9,823 nucleotides of DNA from Chloroflexota bacterium (lineage in GTDB: Bacteria; Chloroflexota; Anaerolineae; B4-G1): the NCBI GenBank assembly GCA_003648125.1, contig QMOE01000044.1, positions 1 through 9,823 of the forward strand. Direction: 5' to 3'. Under the pieces are notes generated by a model. That model searched no databases. It was not told the DNA's origin and was given only the letters and a program-made list of their open reading frames with translations. Every line of letters begins with the position of its first letter. Position 1 is the stretch's first letter. Positions 1 to 6,593 of the stretch are shown here, in pieces. Both the position numbers and the translations under genes were made by a program.

Positions 1-77
1 CAGAGATTCTTTGAAGGAATCTGCTAGTACGAAGCGACTCTTTTGTTAGATCATCCAAATTTCAACATCTCAGTGTA

Positions 78-105
78 TCTCTGTGCCTTCTCTGCGCTCT
101 CTGCG
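78..105. repeat. short-unit CTCTGCG-type intergenic repeat downstream of hdrA2
   Basis: TCTCTG(T/C)G occurs three times, at 78-85, 89-96 and 98-105. The rest of 1-159 holds no gene that I can support. Low-complexity strings of this type (CTCTGTGCC...CTCTGCG) are, from memory, common dispersed intergenic repeats in several environmental phyla including Chloroflexota. A small inverted repeat AGATTC/GAATCT at 4-9 and 17-22 sits at the left edge; it has no T tract, so I do not call a terminator. Confidence 0.55.
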
Positions 106-159
106 TAACTGATTTTGGCCTCTTTGAAAAAGTGTCCGGTAGTGAATGTGGCTACATAG

Positions 160-1860
160 TCAGTCCATCAAAATATCAGCCATCGCTAAAATCTGCTCTG
201 GCGTCCAGTTATAGATCTGGCTGGCTTTGTTGGGACAGGCCACCACGCAGGCTCCGCAGTTCTGGCACAGCGCCGCGTTGACCGTGGCGACACCGCGCAG
301 CGGGTCAATCGCCCGCGCGTCGTAGGGGCAGGCCTCGACGCACACTCCACACCCGGAGCATATCTCCTCGATGACATAAGCCACGGTCGGCTCTTGAATC
401 ATCTCGTCCTGCGAGAACAGTTGCAGCACTTTGGCCGCCGCGCCCGAGGCCTGCGACACTGCTTCTGGGATGTCTTTTGGCCCTTGTGTCCCTCCGGCCA
501 GGAACATTCCCGCCGTCAGGCTTTCGACCGGGCGCAGCTTGGGGTGTGCTTCGCTGAAAAATCCGTCCTTGCCCACGCCGACCCGCAGGGTCTGGGCCAG
601 TTCCGTAGCGTGTGGATCGGGTGTCATCGGCGTTGCCAGCACGACCAGGTCGGCGGCCACTTGCACCGACTGACCGCTCAATGTATCGGCGCCCCAGACG
701 ATTGTCTTGCCCCCATTCTGGAAAATCTTGCTCACCTTGCCCCGCAGGTAGAGGACGTCATACTCCTCCATCGCTTGCTGGACGTACTCGTCGTATCCCT
801 TGCCCGCCGAGCGAATGTCAATGTAAAAGACGTAGGCCTGTCCCTCCGGCACGCGCTCTTTGAACATCATCGCTTGCTTGGGGACGTACATACAGCAGAT
901 TTTGGAGCAGTAGGGCACGCCGTGCTCTGGGTCACGGGAGCCGGCGCATTGGACGAACACCATCTCGCGGGGTACGCGCCCGTCGGAGGGCCGGCGAGGC
1001 ACTGCGCCGTCTTGCAGCATTTTCTCAAAAGTCAGCCCATCCACCACGTCTGGAATTTGCCCCCCACCGTACTCGGGCAGCCGTTTCAGAGGATAGGGCG
1101 ACCAGCCGGTCGCCACCACGATAGCGCCGATATCGAACACGCGGGCCTTTGTATCCTCCTGCTTTACCGTGATATCGAAATTTCCCACGTACCCCTCGAC
1201 CTGCGCCACTTGCGCATTGGTCAACACTTGGATGCGGGGATGGTTGAGGATTTGCTCGACTCGGCGCTGCAAGAGGTCAGGTGCGGCTGTAAAGTTGAGA
1301 TAGGTGCCGCTGAGTTGGGCCATCTTGCCGCCCAGATGATCATCCCGCTCGACCAGCACGACCGGATAGCCGGCGCTGGCGACATCGAGCGCGGCCTGCA
1401 TCCCGGCGACCCCTCCGCCGATGATCAATGCCCGTTTCGTCAGTGGCAGGCTAGATGGTTCCAGTTCCTCGTCCCGCACGACTCTCTCCACGAGGGTGCG
1501 CGCGATATCGAGGGCTTTCTCGGTGGCTCGCTCAGGTTCCTGCTCGTGAACCCAGGAGCACTGCTCGCGGATGTTGGCGACCTCGCAGCGGTAGGGATTC
1601 AGCCCCACCGACGCTGAAGCTCCGCGGAAGGTTTTCTCGTGCATCGCAGGAGAACAGGCCGCGACGATCACTCCGTCCAGGTTGTGTTTCTGAATGGCGT
1701 CCTTGAGCAGTCGCTGCCCCGGCTCGGAGCACATGTACCTGTAATCCTTGGAGTAGACGACGTCCGGGTGCTGGCGAATTTCTTTGGCTACTCGCTTCAC
1801 GTCCACCGTGCCGGCGATATTTATTCCACAGTGACAGACGAATACTCCAATCCGGCTCAC
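160..1860 (-). CDS. hdrA: longer HdrA-like FAD/iron-sulfur protein (HdrA2) lacking the inserted ferredoxin
   Basis: This 566-residue protein is a second HdrA-type flavoprotein. The N-terminal HdrA domain (1-130) has cluster-type cysteines at 9 and 11 (FVCHCG), 44 (YMCSEPGQ), 69, 92 and 101. The FAD motif GGGVAG is at 148-153. VQCAGSR and YCSKICCMY provide Cys305, 318, 322 and 323. A C-terminal two-cluster ferredoxin has Cys501, 504, 507, 511 and Cys532, 535, 538, 542. The ferredoxin normally inserted in the FAD domain is missing, and the segment corresponding to LDCASCILTP of HdrA1 reads LNFTAAPDLL, without cysteines. The GTG start is supported by GGAGG 9 nt upstream and by the conserved N-terminus SRIGVFVCHCG. 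It most likely partners HdrA1, HdrB and HdrC. It ends the gene block in this window. Confidence 0.92.
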   Translation of the reverse strand: MSRIGVFVCHCGINIAGTVDVKRVAKEIRQHPDVVYSKDYRYMCSEPGQRLLKDAIQKHNLDGVIVAACSPAMHEKTFRGASASVGLNPYRCEVANIREQCSWVHEQEPERATEKALDIARTLVERVVRDEELEPSSLPLTKRALIIGGGVAGMQAALDVASAGYPVVLVERDDHLGGKMAQLSGTYLNFTAAPDLLQRRVEQILNHPRIQVLTNAQVAQVEGYVGNFDITVKQEDTKARVFDIGAIVVATGWSPYPLKRLPEYGGGQIPDVVDGLTFEKMLQDGAVPRRPSDGRVPREMVFVQCAGSRDPEHGVPYCSKICCMYVPKQAMMFKERVPEGQAYVFYIDIRSAGKGYDEYVQQAMEEYDVLYLRGKVSKIFQNGGKTIVWGADTLSGQSVQVAADLVVLATPMTPDPHATELAQTLRVGVGKDGFFSEAHPKLRPVESLTAGMFLAGGTQGPKDIPEAVSQASGAAAKVLQLFSQDEMIQEPTVAYVIEEICSGCGVCVEACPYDARAIDPLRGVATVNAALCQNCGACVVACPNKASQIYNWTPEQILAMADILMD

Positions 1861-1869
1861 TTGATTTTT

Positions 1870-1874
1870 CCTCC
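1870..1874 (-). promoter_or_regulatory. ribosome binding site of hdrA2
   Basis: GGAGG on the minus strand, 9 nt before the GTG at 1860. It supports a GTG start, which also fits the conserved HdrA N-terminus. Confidence 0.75.
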
Positions 1875-1887
1875 AGATTTGGTTATG

Positions 1888-3000
1888 TTAACCATACCTG
1901 ATCCCGTAATATGCTGTTTGCCAGCCGTTATTGCGCCGACAAACTGCCGATATTCCGCAGCGGCGTGTTTTGCGCGCCGGGTCTGATACCTCCAGCCAGC
2001 CGTCGGCCAGCCATCCGGGTATCAGACTCCGCACGGTGCGTGGAGCAAGCCCCAGTGCGCGAGCGATCTCGGCAGTGGTGACGGTTTCCTGGTGGGTGAA
2101 AAGCCCCAGCGCCAATCGCGCCCGCCGGTCCAGATGGTGCAAATCAGGCGGCTCCGGCGTGGCGGGCGAGTTGGCCTGAGCATGTACCTCGTCGGCCACG
2201 CCGCGGAAAGTGGTAGCCATGCTGTGGATAAAGTAAGCCACCCAACCGGTGAGGTCGGCTTCGGCGCGGCCCTCGTAATAATTGTGATGCGGATGCGTCT
2301 GCAATGCGACGTAATAAGCTGGTAGGAGTTGAGCATAGACCTCTTCCAGGCTGTAGAAATGGCCCAGGTCATATCCGCGCCGGTATAGGATGAGCGTCGC
2401 CAACGCGCGGGCGGCGCGCCCGTTACCATCGTAGAACGGATGGATGGTGATGAATTGGTAGTGCGCCAGCCCGGCAACCACCGGTGTGGGCAACTCTTCA
2501 CGCTCAGTTTGGGCGAGCCAGGCGACCATGTCGCGCATCAGGCCAGGTACATCTTTTGCCTCTGGTGGCATGTAGACTATCTCGCCGGTGGCGGAATCGC
2601 GGATGACATTTTGACCTTCGCGGTAGGCGGTGGGTCTGGCGCGCGGCCCGCTGAATATGAGTGCGTGCAACCGGCGGATCAACGTCTCAGTGATGGGCGA
2701 TTGCTGCTCGGCCCATTCCTCCACGCGCTGGAGTGCGCGGTAATAATTTTGCACTTGGTTCACGTCCCGCTCGCGGCCAGGGAAATGCCGTTCCTCCAAT
2801 ACCGCTTGCTCGGCCTCGACTAGTGTCAGCCGGTTCCCCTCAATCCGGGTGGAATAGTGCATAGAGCGGACGCGCGCCCGTTGGCGCAGTCGCTCGGCCA
2901 CTTGCGGCGGCAGCACGGTCAGGCGCACCGTCTGACGAGCGGCCTCAATCTCCATCAGATCCCGCACGATGGCAGGGGTGAAAGTAAAACGAGTGTTCAC
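1888..3000 (-). CDS. Fic-domain protein (predicted AMP transferase or related) with N-terminal inhibitory motif and a probably frameshifted C-terminus
   Basis: Fic proteins transfer AMP or other phosphate-containing groups to target proteins. The core motif HPFYDGNGRAAR is intact at 187-198, with catalytic His187, Asp191, Arg195 and Arg198. An inhibitory-helix motif of the (S/T)xxxE(G/N) type, STRIEG (50-55, Glu54), lies before the Fic core, as in class II auto-inhibited Fic proteins. A winged-helix-like segment (about 295-345, with TTAEIARALGLAPRTVRSLI) closes the protein, as in many bacterial Fic/DNA-binding regulators. I chose GTG at 3000 (AAAGGA just upstream) over an ATG at 3051 whose extra residues look non-coding. 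After KTRR (344-347) the reading frame appears shifted: another frame from 1958 to 1857 encodes AEYRQFVGAITAG, the expected tail. The gene looks like an insertion in an otherwise metabolic cluster. Confidence 0.88.
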   Translation of the reverse strand: MNTRFTFTPAIVRDLMEIEAARQTVRLTVLPPQVAERLRQRARVRSMHYSTRIEGNRLTLVEAEQAVLEERHFPGRERDVNQVQNYYRALQRVEEWAEQQSPITETLIRRLHALIFSGPRARPTAYREGQNVIRDSATGEIVYMPPEAKDVPGLMRDMVAWLAQTEREELPTPVVAGLAHYQFITIHPFYDGNGRAARALATLILYRRGYDLGHFYSLEEVYAQLLPAYYVALQTHPHHNYYEGRAEADLTGWVAYFIHSMATTFRGVADEVHAQANSPATPEPPDLHHLDRRARLALGLFTHQETVTTAEIARALGLAPRTVRSLIPGWLADGWLEVSDPARKTRRCGISAVCRRNNGWQTAYYGIRYG

Positions 3001-3004
3001 GGAA

Positions 3005-3010
3005 TCCTTT
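3005..3010 (-). promoter_or_regulatory. ribosome binding site of the fic gene
   Basis: AAAGGA on the minus strand, 4 nt before the GTG at 3000. It supports this start over the ATG at 3051. Confidence 0.5.
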
Positions 3011-3018
3011 CCAGGCCG

Positions 3019-3036
3019 CGAGGTATGGAAACCTCG
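3019..3036. other. small hairpin between the aminotransferase and fic genes
   Basis: CGAGGT and ACCTCG form a perfect 6-bp stem around a 6-nt loop in the 88-nt gap. No T run follows on the minus strand, so it is at best a weak pausing or processing structure. No convincing promoter was found in the gap. Confidence 0.35.
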
Positions 3037-3088
3037 GCTACATTGCCCCACTTTGGATCTTGCGCTCTCCCGATCAGATGGTTATGGC

Positions 3089-4249
3089 TCATTTGCTTTC
3101 CCGCTCCTCTGTCAGGCCGACGAGGCTGGCCCCCACAGGGACATCGAATCCCTTCTGGCGCAAGAACGTCTCCACGGCAAAGAGAAATTCCATCAGATAG
3201 GGTGGGGTGGCCGCCTTGCCCATGTGGCCCACGCGGAAGATTTTGCCCCGCAGCGACTCGATCCCGCCCGAGACGAGGATGCCCTTGTCCTGGGCCAGGT
3301 ACCCAATCAATCTGCCCACCCCAAACTCGGGGCGGGCTTTGATAGCGGTGGCAATGGGGGAGGCAAACTCTTCCTCGATCAGCATCTCGAATCCCACGGC
3401 CTCCAGCCCGCGCCGCACCGCCTGGGCCGCCCGGTGGTAACGGGCAAAGTGGGTTTCTAATCCGCCGTCCAGGATTCGCCGTAGACTCACCCGCAGCCCC
3501 AGTATGTTGTTAGTGGGCATTGTCACCGGGGTGGGGTGCCAATCTCCCCATTCGGCGGCGTACTTGCGCCACGTCCGCAGATTGAGGTACCAGCCGTGGG
3601 TTTGGTTATCGCTCTGGTCTATCCACTCCCAGGCTTTGGGACTGACAGAGATAAAGGTCAGCCCCGGCGGACATTCCAGGCACTTGTTCGCCACCGTCGC
3701 GCAGATGTCAATGCCCCACTCGTCCACCGGCAGGTTCACGCCGCCCAGGGAGGCTATGCCGTCCACGATGATGGGCAGCCCGGCCTCGTGGGTCGCTTGC
3801 GCCAGTTCTTGCAGCGGATTGAGCACCGTGGTGGAGGTCTCGTGGTGGACCACCGCCACTGCTCGCGCTTCTGGCTCTTGGGCCAGGACTCGCCGCAGGT
3901 CGTCGGGGTTCAAAGGCTGCCCCTGGGACGCGGTGAAGAAAATTGGTCTCAGGCCGCAGGCTGAGGCTATGGCTCCCATGCGATTGCCAAAAAAGCCGTT
4001 GTTGCCGATGATGACTGTGTCGCCGGGGGCCAGCAGGCTGCCCAAAGCCATATCCAGCGCGGTCGACCCCGCTCCCGGGACCATAAACAGATCGTTTTGG
4101 GTTTGGAACACTCGCTTGAGCAGTCCCAGCACCTCGTGGTGGACTTGGAGCCACTCGAGGCCATAGTGCTTGGGCGTTGGTTGAGCCATCGCCGCCAGCA
4201 CGGTCTCGTCCACCTCGCACGGGCCGGGGATAAAGAGTTTGGGTCTCAT
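3089..4249 (-). CDS. class V PLP-dependent aminotransferase (serine/alanine-glyoxylate type)
   Basis: This 386-residue fold-type I enzyme most likely moves an amino group from serine, alanine or a related donor to glyoxylate or pyruvate. Family signs are the N-terminal LFIPGPCEV (5-13), GAGSTALD (59-66), IVDGIASLGG with the pyridine-nitrogen Asp163, the Schiff-base lysine Lys189 in ANKCLECPPGL, and FRVGHMG with carboxylate-binding Arg339. The ATG is fixed by a 4-nt ATGA overlap with the hdrA1 stop, implying translational coupling; longer readings upstream run through hdrA1 in another frame and are spurious. A role linking glycine/serine metabolism to the folate C1 pool would fit the cluster, but substrate specificity is not readable here. 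Alternatives include ureidoglycine-glyoxylate aminotransferase (PucG-like) and phosphonate-related transaminases. Confidence 0.88.
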   Translation of the reverse strand: MRPKLFIPGPCEVDETVLAAMAQPTPKHYGLEWLQVHHEVLGLLKRVFQTQNDLFMVPGAGSTALDMALGSLLAPGDTVIIGNNGFFGNRMGAIASACGLRPIFFTASQGQPLNPDDLRRVLAQEPEARAVAVVHHETSTTVLNPLQELAQATHEAGLPIIVDGIASLGGVNLPVDEWGIDICATVANKCLECPPGLTFISVSPKAWEWIDQSDNQTHGWYLNLRTWRKYAAEWGDWHPTPVTMPTNNILGLRVSLRRILDGGLETHFARYHRAAQAVRRGLEAVGFEMLIEEEFASPIATAIKARPEFGVGRLIGYLAQDKGILVSGGIESLRGKIFRVGHMGKAATPPYLMEFLFAVETFLRQKGFDVPVGASLVGLTEERESK

Positions 4250-5538
4250 TGCACGCCCGCCTTTGCCGCTCCGAACAAAGCCAGCGCTTTGGCCGCCGCG
4301 CCGGAGGCCTGGGCCACCGTCTCCGGGATGTCGCGCGGCCCCAGGCCTGTACCGGCCAAGAAAATCCCTGGCACTCGGCTCTCGATTGGCGTCATCTCCT
4401 CGTTCGAGGGGACGTAAAATCCGAACTCGTCCACCTCGATACCCAACATCTCCGCTACCTGGCGCGCGCCTGCCGAGGGCACGATCGCCGTCGCCAATAC
4501 CACCATATCGGCGGCGATCTCGACCTTTTGACCGGTCAGCGTGTCCGCGCCCCACACCATGAGCTTGCCATCTTGCGGAAAGACCTTGGAGACGCGCCCA
4601 CGGATGTAGAGCAGGTGGTTTTCCTCCATCGCGCGCGTGACAAATTCCTCGTACCCCTTGCCGCCGGCCCGCACGTCCATATAAAATGAATAGACCTGTC
4701 CATCGTGGACGCGGTGCTTGTAGAGGATGGCGTGTTTGGCGGTGTACATGCAGCAGATCTTGGAGCAGTAGGGCATACCGTGTTCGGGATTGCGAGAGCC
4801 GACGCACTGGATAAAGACCAGTTCTTTAGGCACCGTACCGTCGGAAGGGCGAAGCACCTCGCCGCCGGTCGGGCCGGAGGCGGAGAGCAGTCGCTCGAAC
4901 TCTAACCCATTCAGCACGTCGGGGTACGATCCGTAGCCGTAGGCTTGCGCCGCTTCGCCGTCGTAAAGCTCATAGCCCGTGGCGACGATGATGGCGCCCA
5001 CTCCGATTTCTAGGGTCTTGGGTTGCATGTCATAGTCGATGGCCTGGGCCGGGCATTTTTCCGCACATTTTCCACACTCCTCGCAAACGTCCCGGTCGAG
5101 ATGGTAGATCGCTGGCACGGCTTGTGGAAAAGGCATATAGATCGCGCTGCGCTCGGATAGTCCGCACTCGAACTCGCTGGGTACCTTGACCGGGCAAACT
5201 TTGGCGCAAGCGCCACAGGCGATGCATTTATCCTCGATGACGTAGCGGGGGTGGCGGAGTATCTTGACCTGAAAGTTGCCCACCTCTCCCTCGACGGCGG
5301 TGACTTCACTGAGCAGGAGCCGGCGGATGTTGGCATGTTGCCCAACCTCGACCATGCGAGGGGTCAGGATGCACGAGGCGCAGTCCAGTGTGGGAAAAGT
5401 CTCGGAGAGTTGCGCCATGTGTCCGCCGATAGTCGGTTCCTTCTCGACCAGGAGGACTTGGTAGCCGCTGTCCGCGATGTCCAGCGCGGCCTGCATGCCG
5501 CTGATTCCGGCGCCGATCACCAGTGCTCGTTCGATCAT
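4246..5538 (-). CDS. hdrA: short HdrA-like FAD/iron-sulfur protein (HdrA1) lacking the N-terminal and C-terminal modules
   Basis: This 430-residue flavoprotein belongs to the HdrA/QmoA group, the electron-bifurcating or electron-distributing core of heterodisulfide reductase complexes. It starts directly with the FAD-binding motif GAGISG (9-14). FPTLDCASCILTP gives the conserved Cys53/Cys56 of HdrA. An inserted two-cluster ferredoxin follows: CIACGACAKVCP (105, 108, 111, 115) and CEECGKCAEKCP (152, 155, 158, 162). Then IQCVGSR and YCSKICCMY supply Cys245, 258, 262 and 263, the ligand set of a cluster near the FAD in archaeal HdrA. Full HdrA (about 650 residues) also has an N-terminal cluster domain of roughly 130 residues and a C-terminal ferredoxin; both are absent. 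Size and layout resemble QmoA. It overlaps the aminotransferase start by 4 nt (ATGA). Confidence 0.9.
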   Translation of the reverse strand: MIERALVIGAGISGMQAALDIADSGYQVLLVEKEPTIGGHMAQLSETFPTLDCASCILTPRMVEVGQHANIRRLLLSEVTAVEGEVGNFQVKILRHPRYVIEDKCIACGACAKVCPVKVPSEFECGLSERSAIYMPFPQAVPAIYHLDRDVCEECGKCAEKCPAQAIDYDMQPKTLEIGVGAIIVATGYELYDGEAAQAYGYGSYPDVLNGLEFERLLSASGPTGGEVLRPSDGTVPKELVFIQCVGSRNPEHGMPYCSKICCMYTAKHAILYKHRVHDGQVYSFYMDVRAGGKGYEEFVTRAMEENHLLYIRGRVSKVFPQDGKLMVWGADTLTGQKVEIAADMVVLATAIVPSAGARQVAEMLGIEVDEFGFYVPSNEEMTPIESRVPGIFLAGTGLGPRDIPETVAQASGAAAKALALFGAAKAGVQ

Positions 5539-5542
5539 GGCC

Positions 5543-6397
5543 CTATTCCTCTATCGCTGCTACGTCCAGGCCGATGTAGTTGTCTTCCAACCCCCACGTC
5601 TCCTCCGGCAGGCCTAGCGCGATAGCCAGCAGTTGGGTGAAATAGAGCACGGGTATCTCGTTGCCCGTCTGGCCGGACTCGGTCTCCCGCTGGGGGTAAT
5701 CCAGGTTGAACTGGCAGAGCGGGCAGGCGGTGATGATGACCTGTGCGCCGTGCTCCCGCGCCGAAGAGACGATGTCGCGCGACATCGTCTCGGAGACCTG
5801 TGGTTCTTTGACCGTCAGATAGGAGCCACAGCACTCGATGTTGTATGGAAAGTCAACCACTTTTGCTCCCAGCGCCCGCACCAGATCGTGCATGATGGTC
5901 GGGCTTTCGGGGTCGTCCAGACCGACCTCGTCGTGTGGGCGGAGGAGCAGACAGCCATAGTAAGGGGCCACTCGCAGCCCCTTGAGCGGGCGTACGACGA
6001 GTTTGGACAGGTTGTCCCAGCCCAGGTCGTCCCGCAGGATTCCCAAAAAGTGTGTCACCTCGACGCCACTGTATTCCTGCTCGGTGAACCACTTGATGCG
6101 GTCGAGCATCTCTGGATCGCGGTCCAGCAACGCCTGGGAGCGACGCAGGACGTTGAAGCAGATGGCGCACAGTGTCGTCACGCGCTCGCCGGCCTGCTGG
6201 GCCTGGTAGAGTATCCGTGTCGGGGCGATCAGCGCCATCGAGTCATCTAGCACCAGGGGGAAGGTGGCCCCGCAGCACTGCCACTCGGCGAGTTCCTCTA
6301 GCTCCATCCCTAGAGCCTTTGCCACCGCCCGTCCGGATGTGTCATAGTTTTTGGCCGTCGTGGAAAGCGTGCAACCTGGAAAGTAGGGTATACCCAT
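5543..6397 (-). CDS. hdrB: heterodisulfide reductase subunit B-like protein with two CCG domains
   Basis: In methanogens HdrB holds two non-cubane [4Fe-4S] clusters that reduce a disulfide; in bacteria the natural substrate is usually unknown. The 284-residue product has two complete CCG modules. The first is Cys9, Cys41-Cys42-Gly43, Cys77 and Cys80 (spacing 31 and 34). The second is Cys149 (YYGCLLLRP), Cys189-Cys190-Gly191, Cys225 and Cys228 (spacing 39 and 34). All ligands are present, so both clusters should form. The ATG at 6397 is chosen over a TTG at 6409 because GGAG lies 6 nt before it and MGIPYFPGC is the typical start. The stop lies 4 nt before hdrA1, so the two are tightly coupled. 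Confidence 0.93.
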   Translation of the reverse strand: MGIPYFPGCTLSTTAKNYDTSGRAVAKALGMELEELAEWQCCGATFPLVLDDSMALIAPTRILYQAQQAGERVTTLCAICFNVLRRSQALLDRDPEMLDRIKWFTEQEYSGVEVTHFLGILRDDLGWDNLSKLVVRPLKGLRVAPYYGCLLLRPHDEVGLDDPESPTIMHDLVRALGAKVVDFPYNIECCGSYLTVKEPQVSETMSRDIVSSAREHGAQVIITACPLCQFNLDYPQRETESGQTGNEIPVLYFTQLLAIALGLPEETWGLEDNYIGLDVAAIEE

Positions 6398-6403
6398 CAA
6401 TAT

Positions 6404-6407
6404 CTCC
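6404..6407 (-). promoter_or_regulatory. ribosome binding site of hdrB
   Basis: GGAG on the minus strand, 6 nt before the ATG at 6397. It would lie inside the coding region if the TTG at 6409 were used. Confidence 0.6.
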
Positions 6408-6446
6408 AAGAATTTATAGGGGCGATCAAGCCGGTCTTTTCTATTT

Positions 6447-6591
6447 GTAGCTGCTCAGGTGCCCGGCACTTGTGTGTGTGTGCCGATTTTGATGAAAATG
6501 GCGTCTGATTGCCATCGAAAGAGCTATTTTCGAGAGTAATCGTGCAAGTGCCGGGCACCTTGAAAACTTGCGGCTATGCCTGAGCAGTTAC
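6447..6591. repeat. structured non-coding insert with nested inverted repeats between hdrC and hdrB (MITE-like or structured RNA)
   Basis: The 196-nt gap 6398-6593 has no plausible gene. A perfect 16-bp inverted repeat, AGGTGCCCGGCACTTG at 6457-6472 and its reverse complement at 6545-6560, encloses about 72 nt. An outer pair, GTAGCTGCTCAGG at 6447-6459 and CCTGAGCAGTTAC at 6579-6591, is complementary except for one G-T pair; on the left it abuts the first repeat, on the right 18 nt separate them. The enclosed part holds three more small stems: ATTTT/AAAAT (6486-6490, 6495-6499), ATGGC/GCCAT (6498-6502, 6511-6515) and CGAAA/TTTCG (6516-6520, 6528-6532), plus a (TG)6 run at 6471-6482. The 16-bp arms are themselves near-palindromes (GTGCC-C-GGCAC). 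It could be a 104-bp MITE with terminal inverted repeats, a REP/BIME-like repeat, or an intercistronic RNA structure. No target duplication is obvious. Confidence 0.8.
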
Positions 6592-6593
6592 CT

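Noticed and set aside
131..143. GTGTCCGGTAGTG string as an insertion-sequence end
   Set aside because: It faintly resembles some IS ends, but no transposase, matching inverted end or target duplication is visible.
394..1617. 407-codon open frame on the plus strand opposite hdrA2
   Set aside because: It is the antisense shadow of a clear HdrA protein with GC-rich codons; the translation has no recognisable domain.
3019..3036. Rho-independent terminator after the aminotransferase gene
   Set aside because: The 6-bp stem is short and no T run follows on the minus strand.
4250..4807. Upstream extension of the aminotransferase reading frame
   Set aside because: The extension runs through hdrA1 in another frame, reads as Arg/Gly-rich non-coding peptide, and the true family start MRPKLFIPGP lies at 4249.
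6398..6446. Possible promoter (TATAAA near 6412-6417) before hdrB
   Set aside because: No acceptable -35 hexamer is found at 16-18 nt upstream; a TTGATC lies only 5 nt away.
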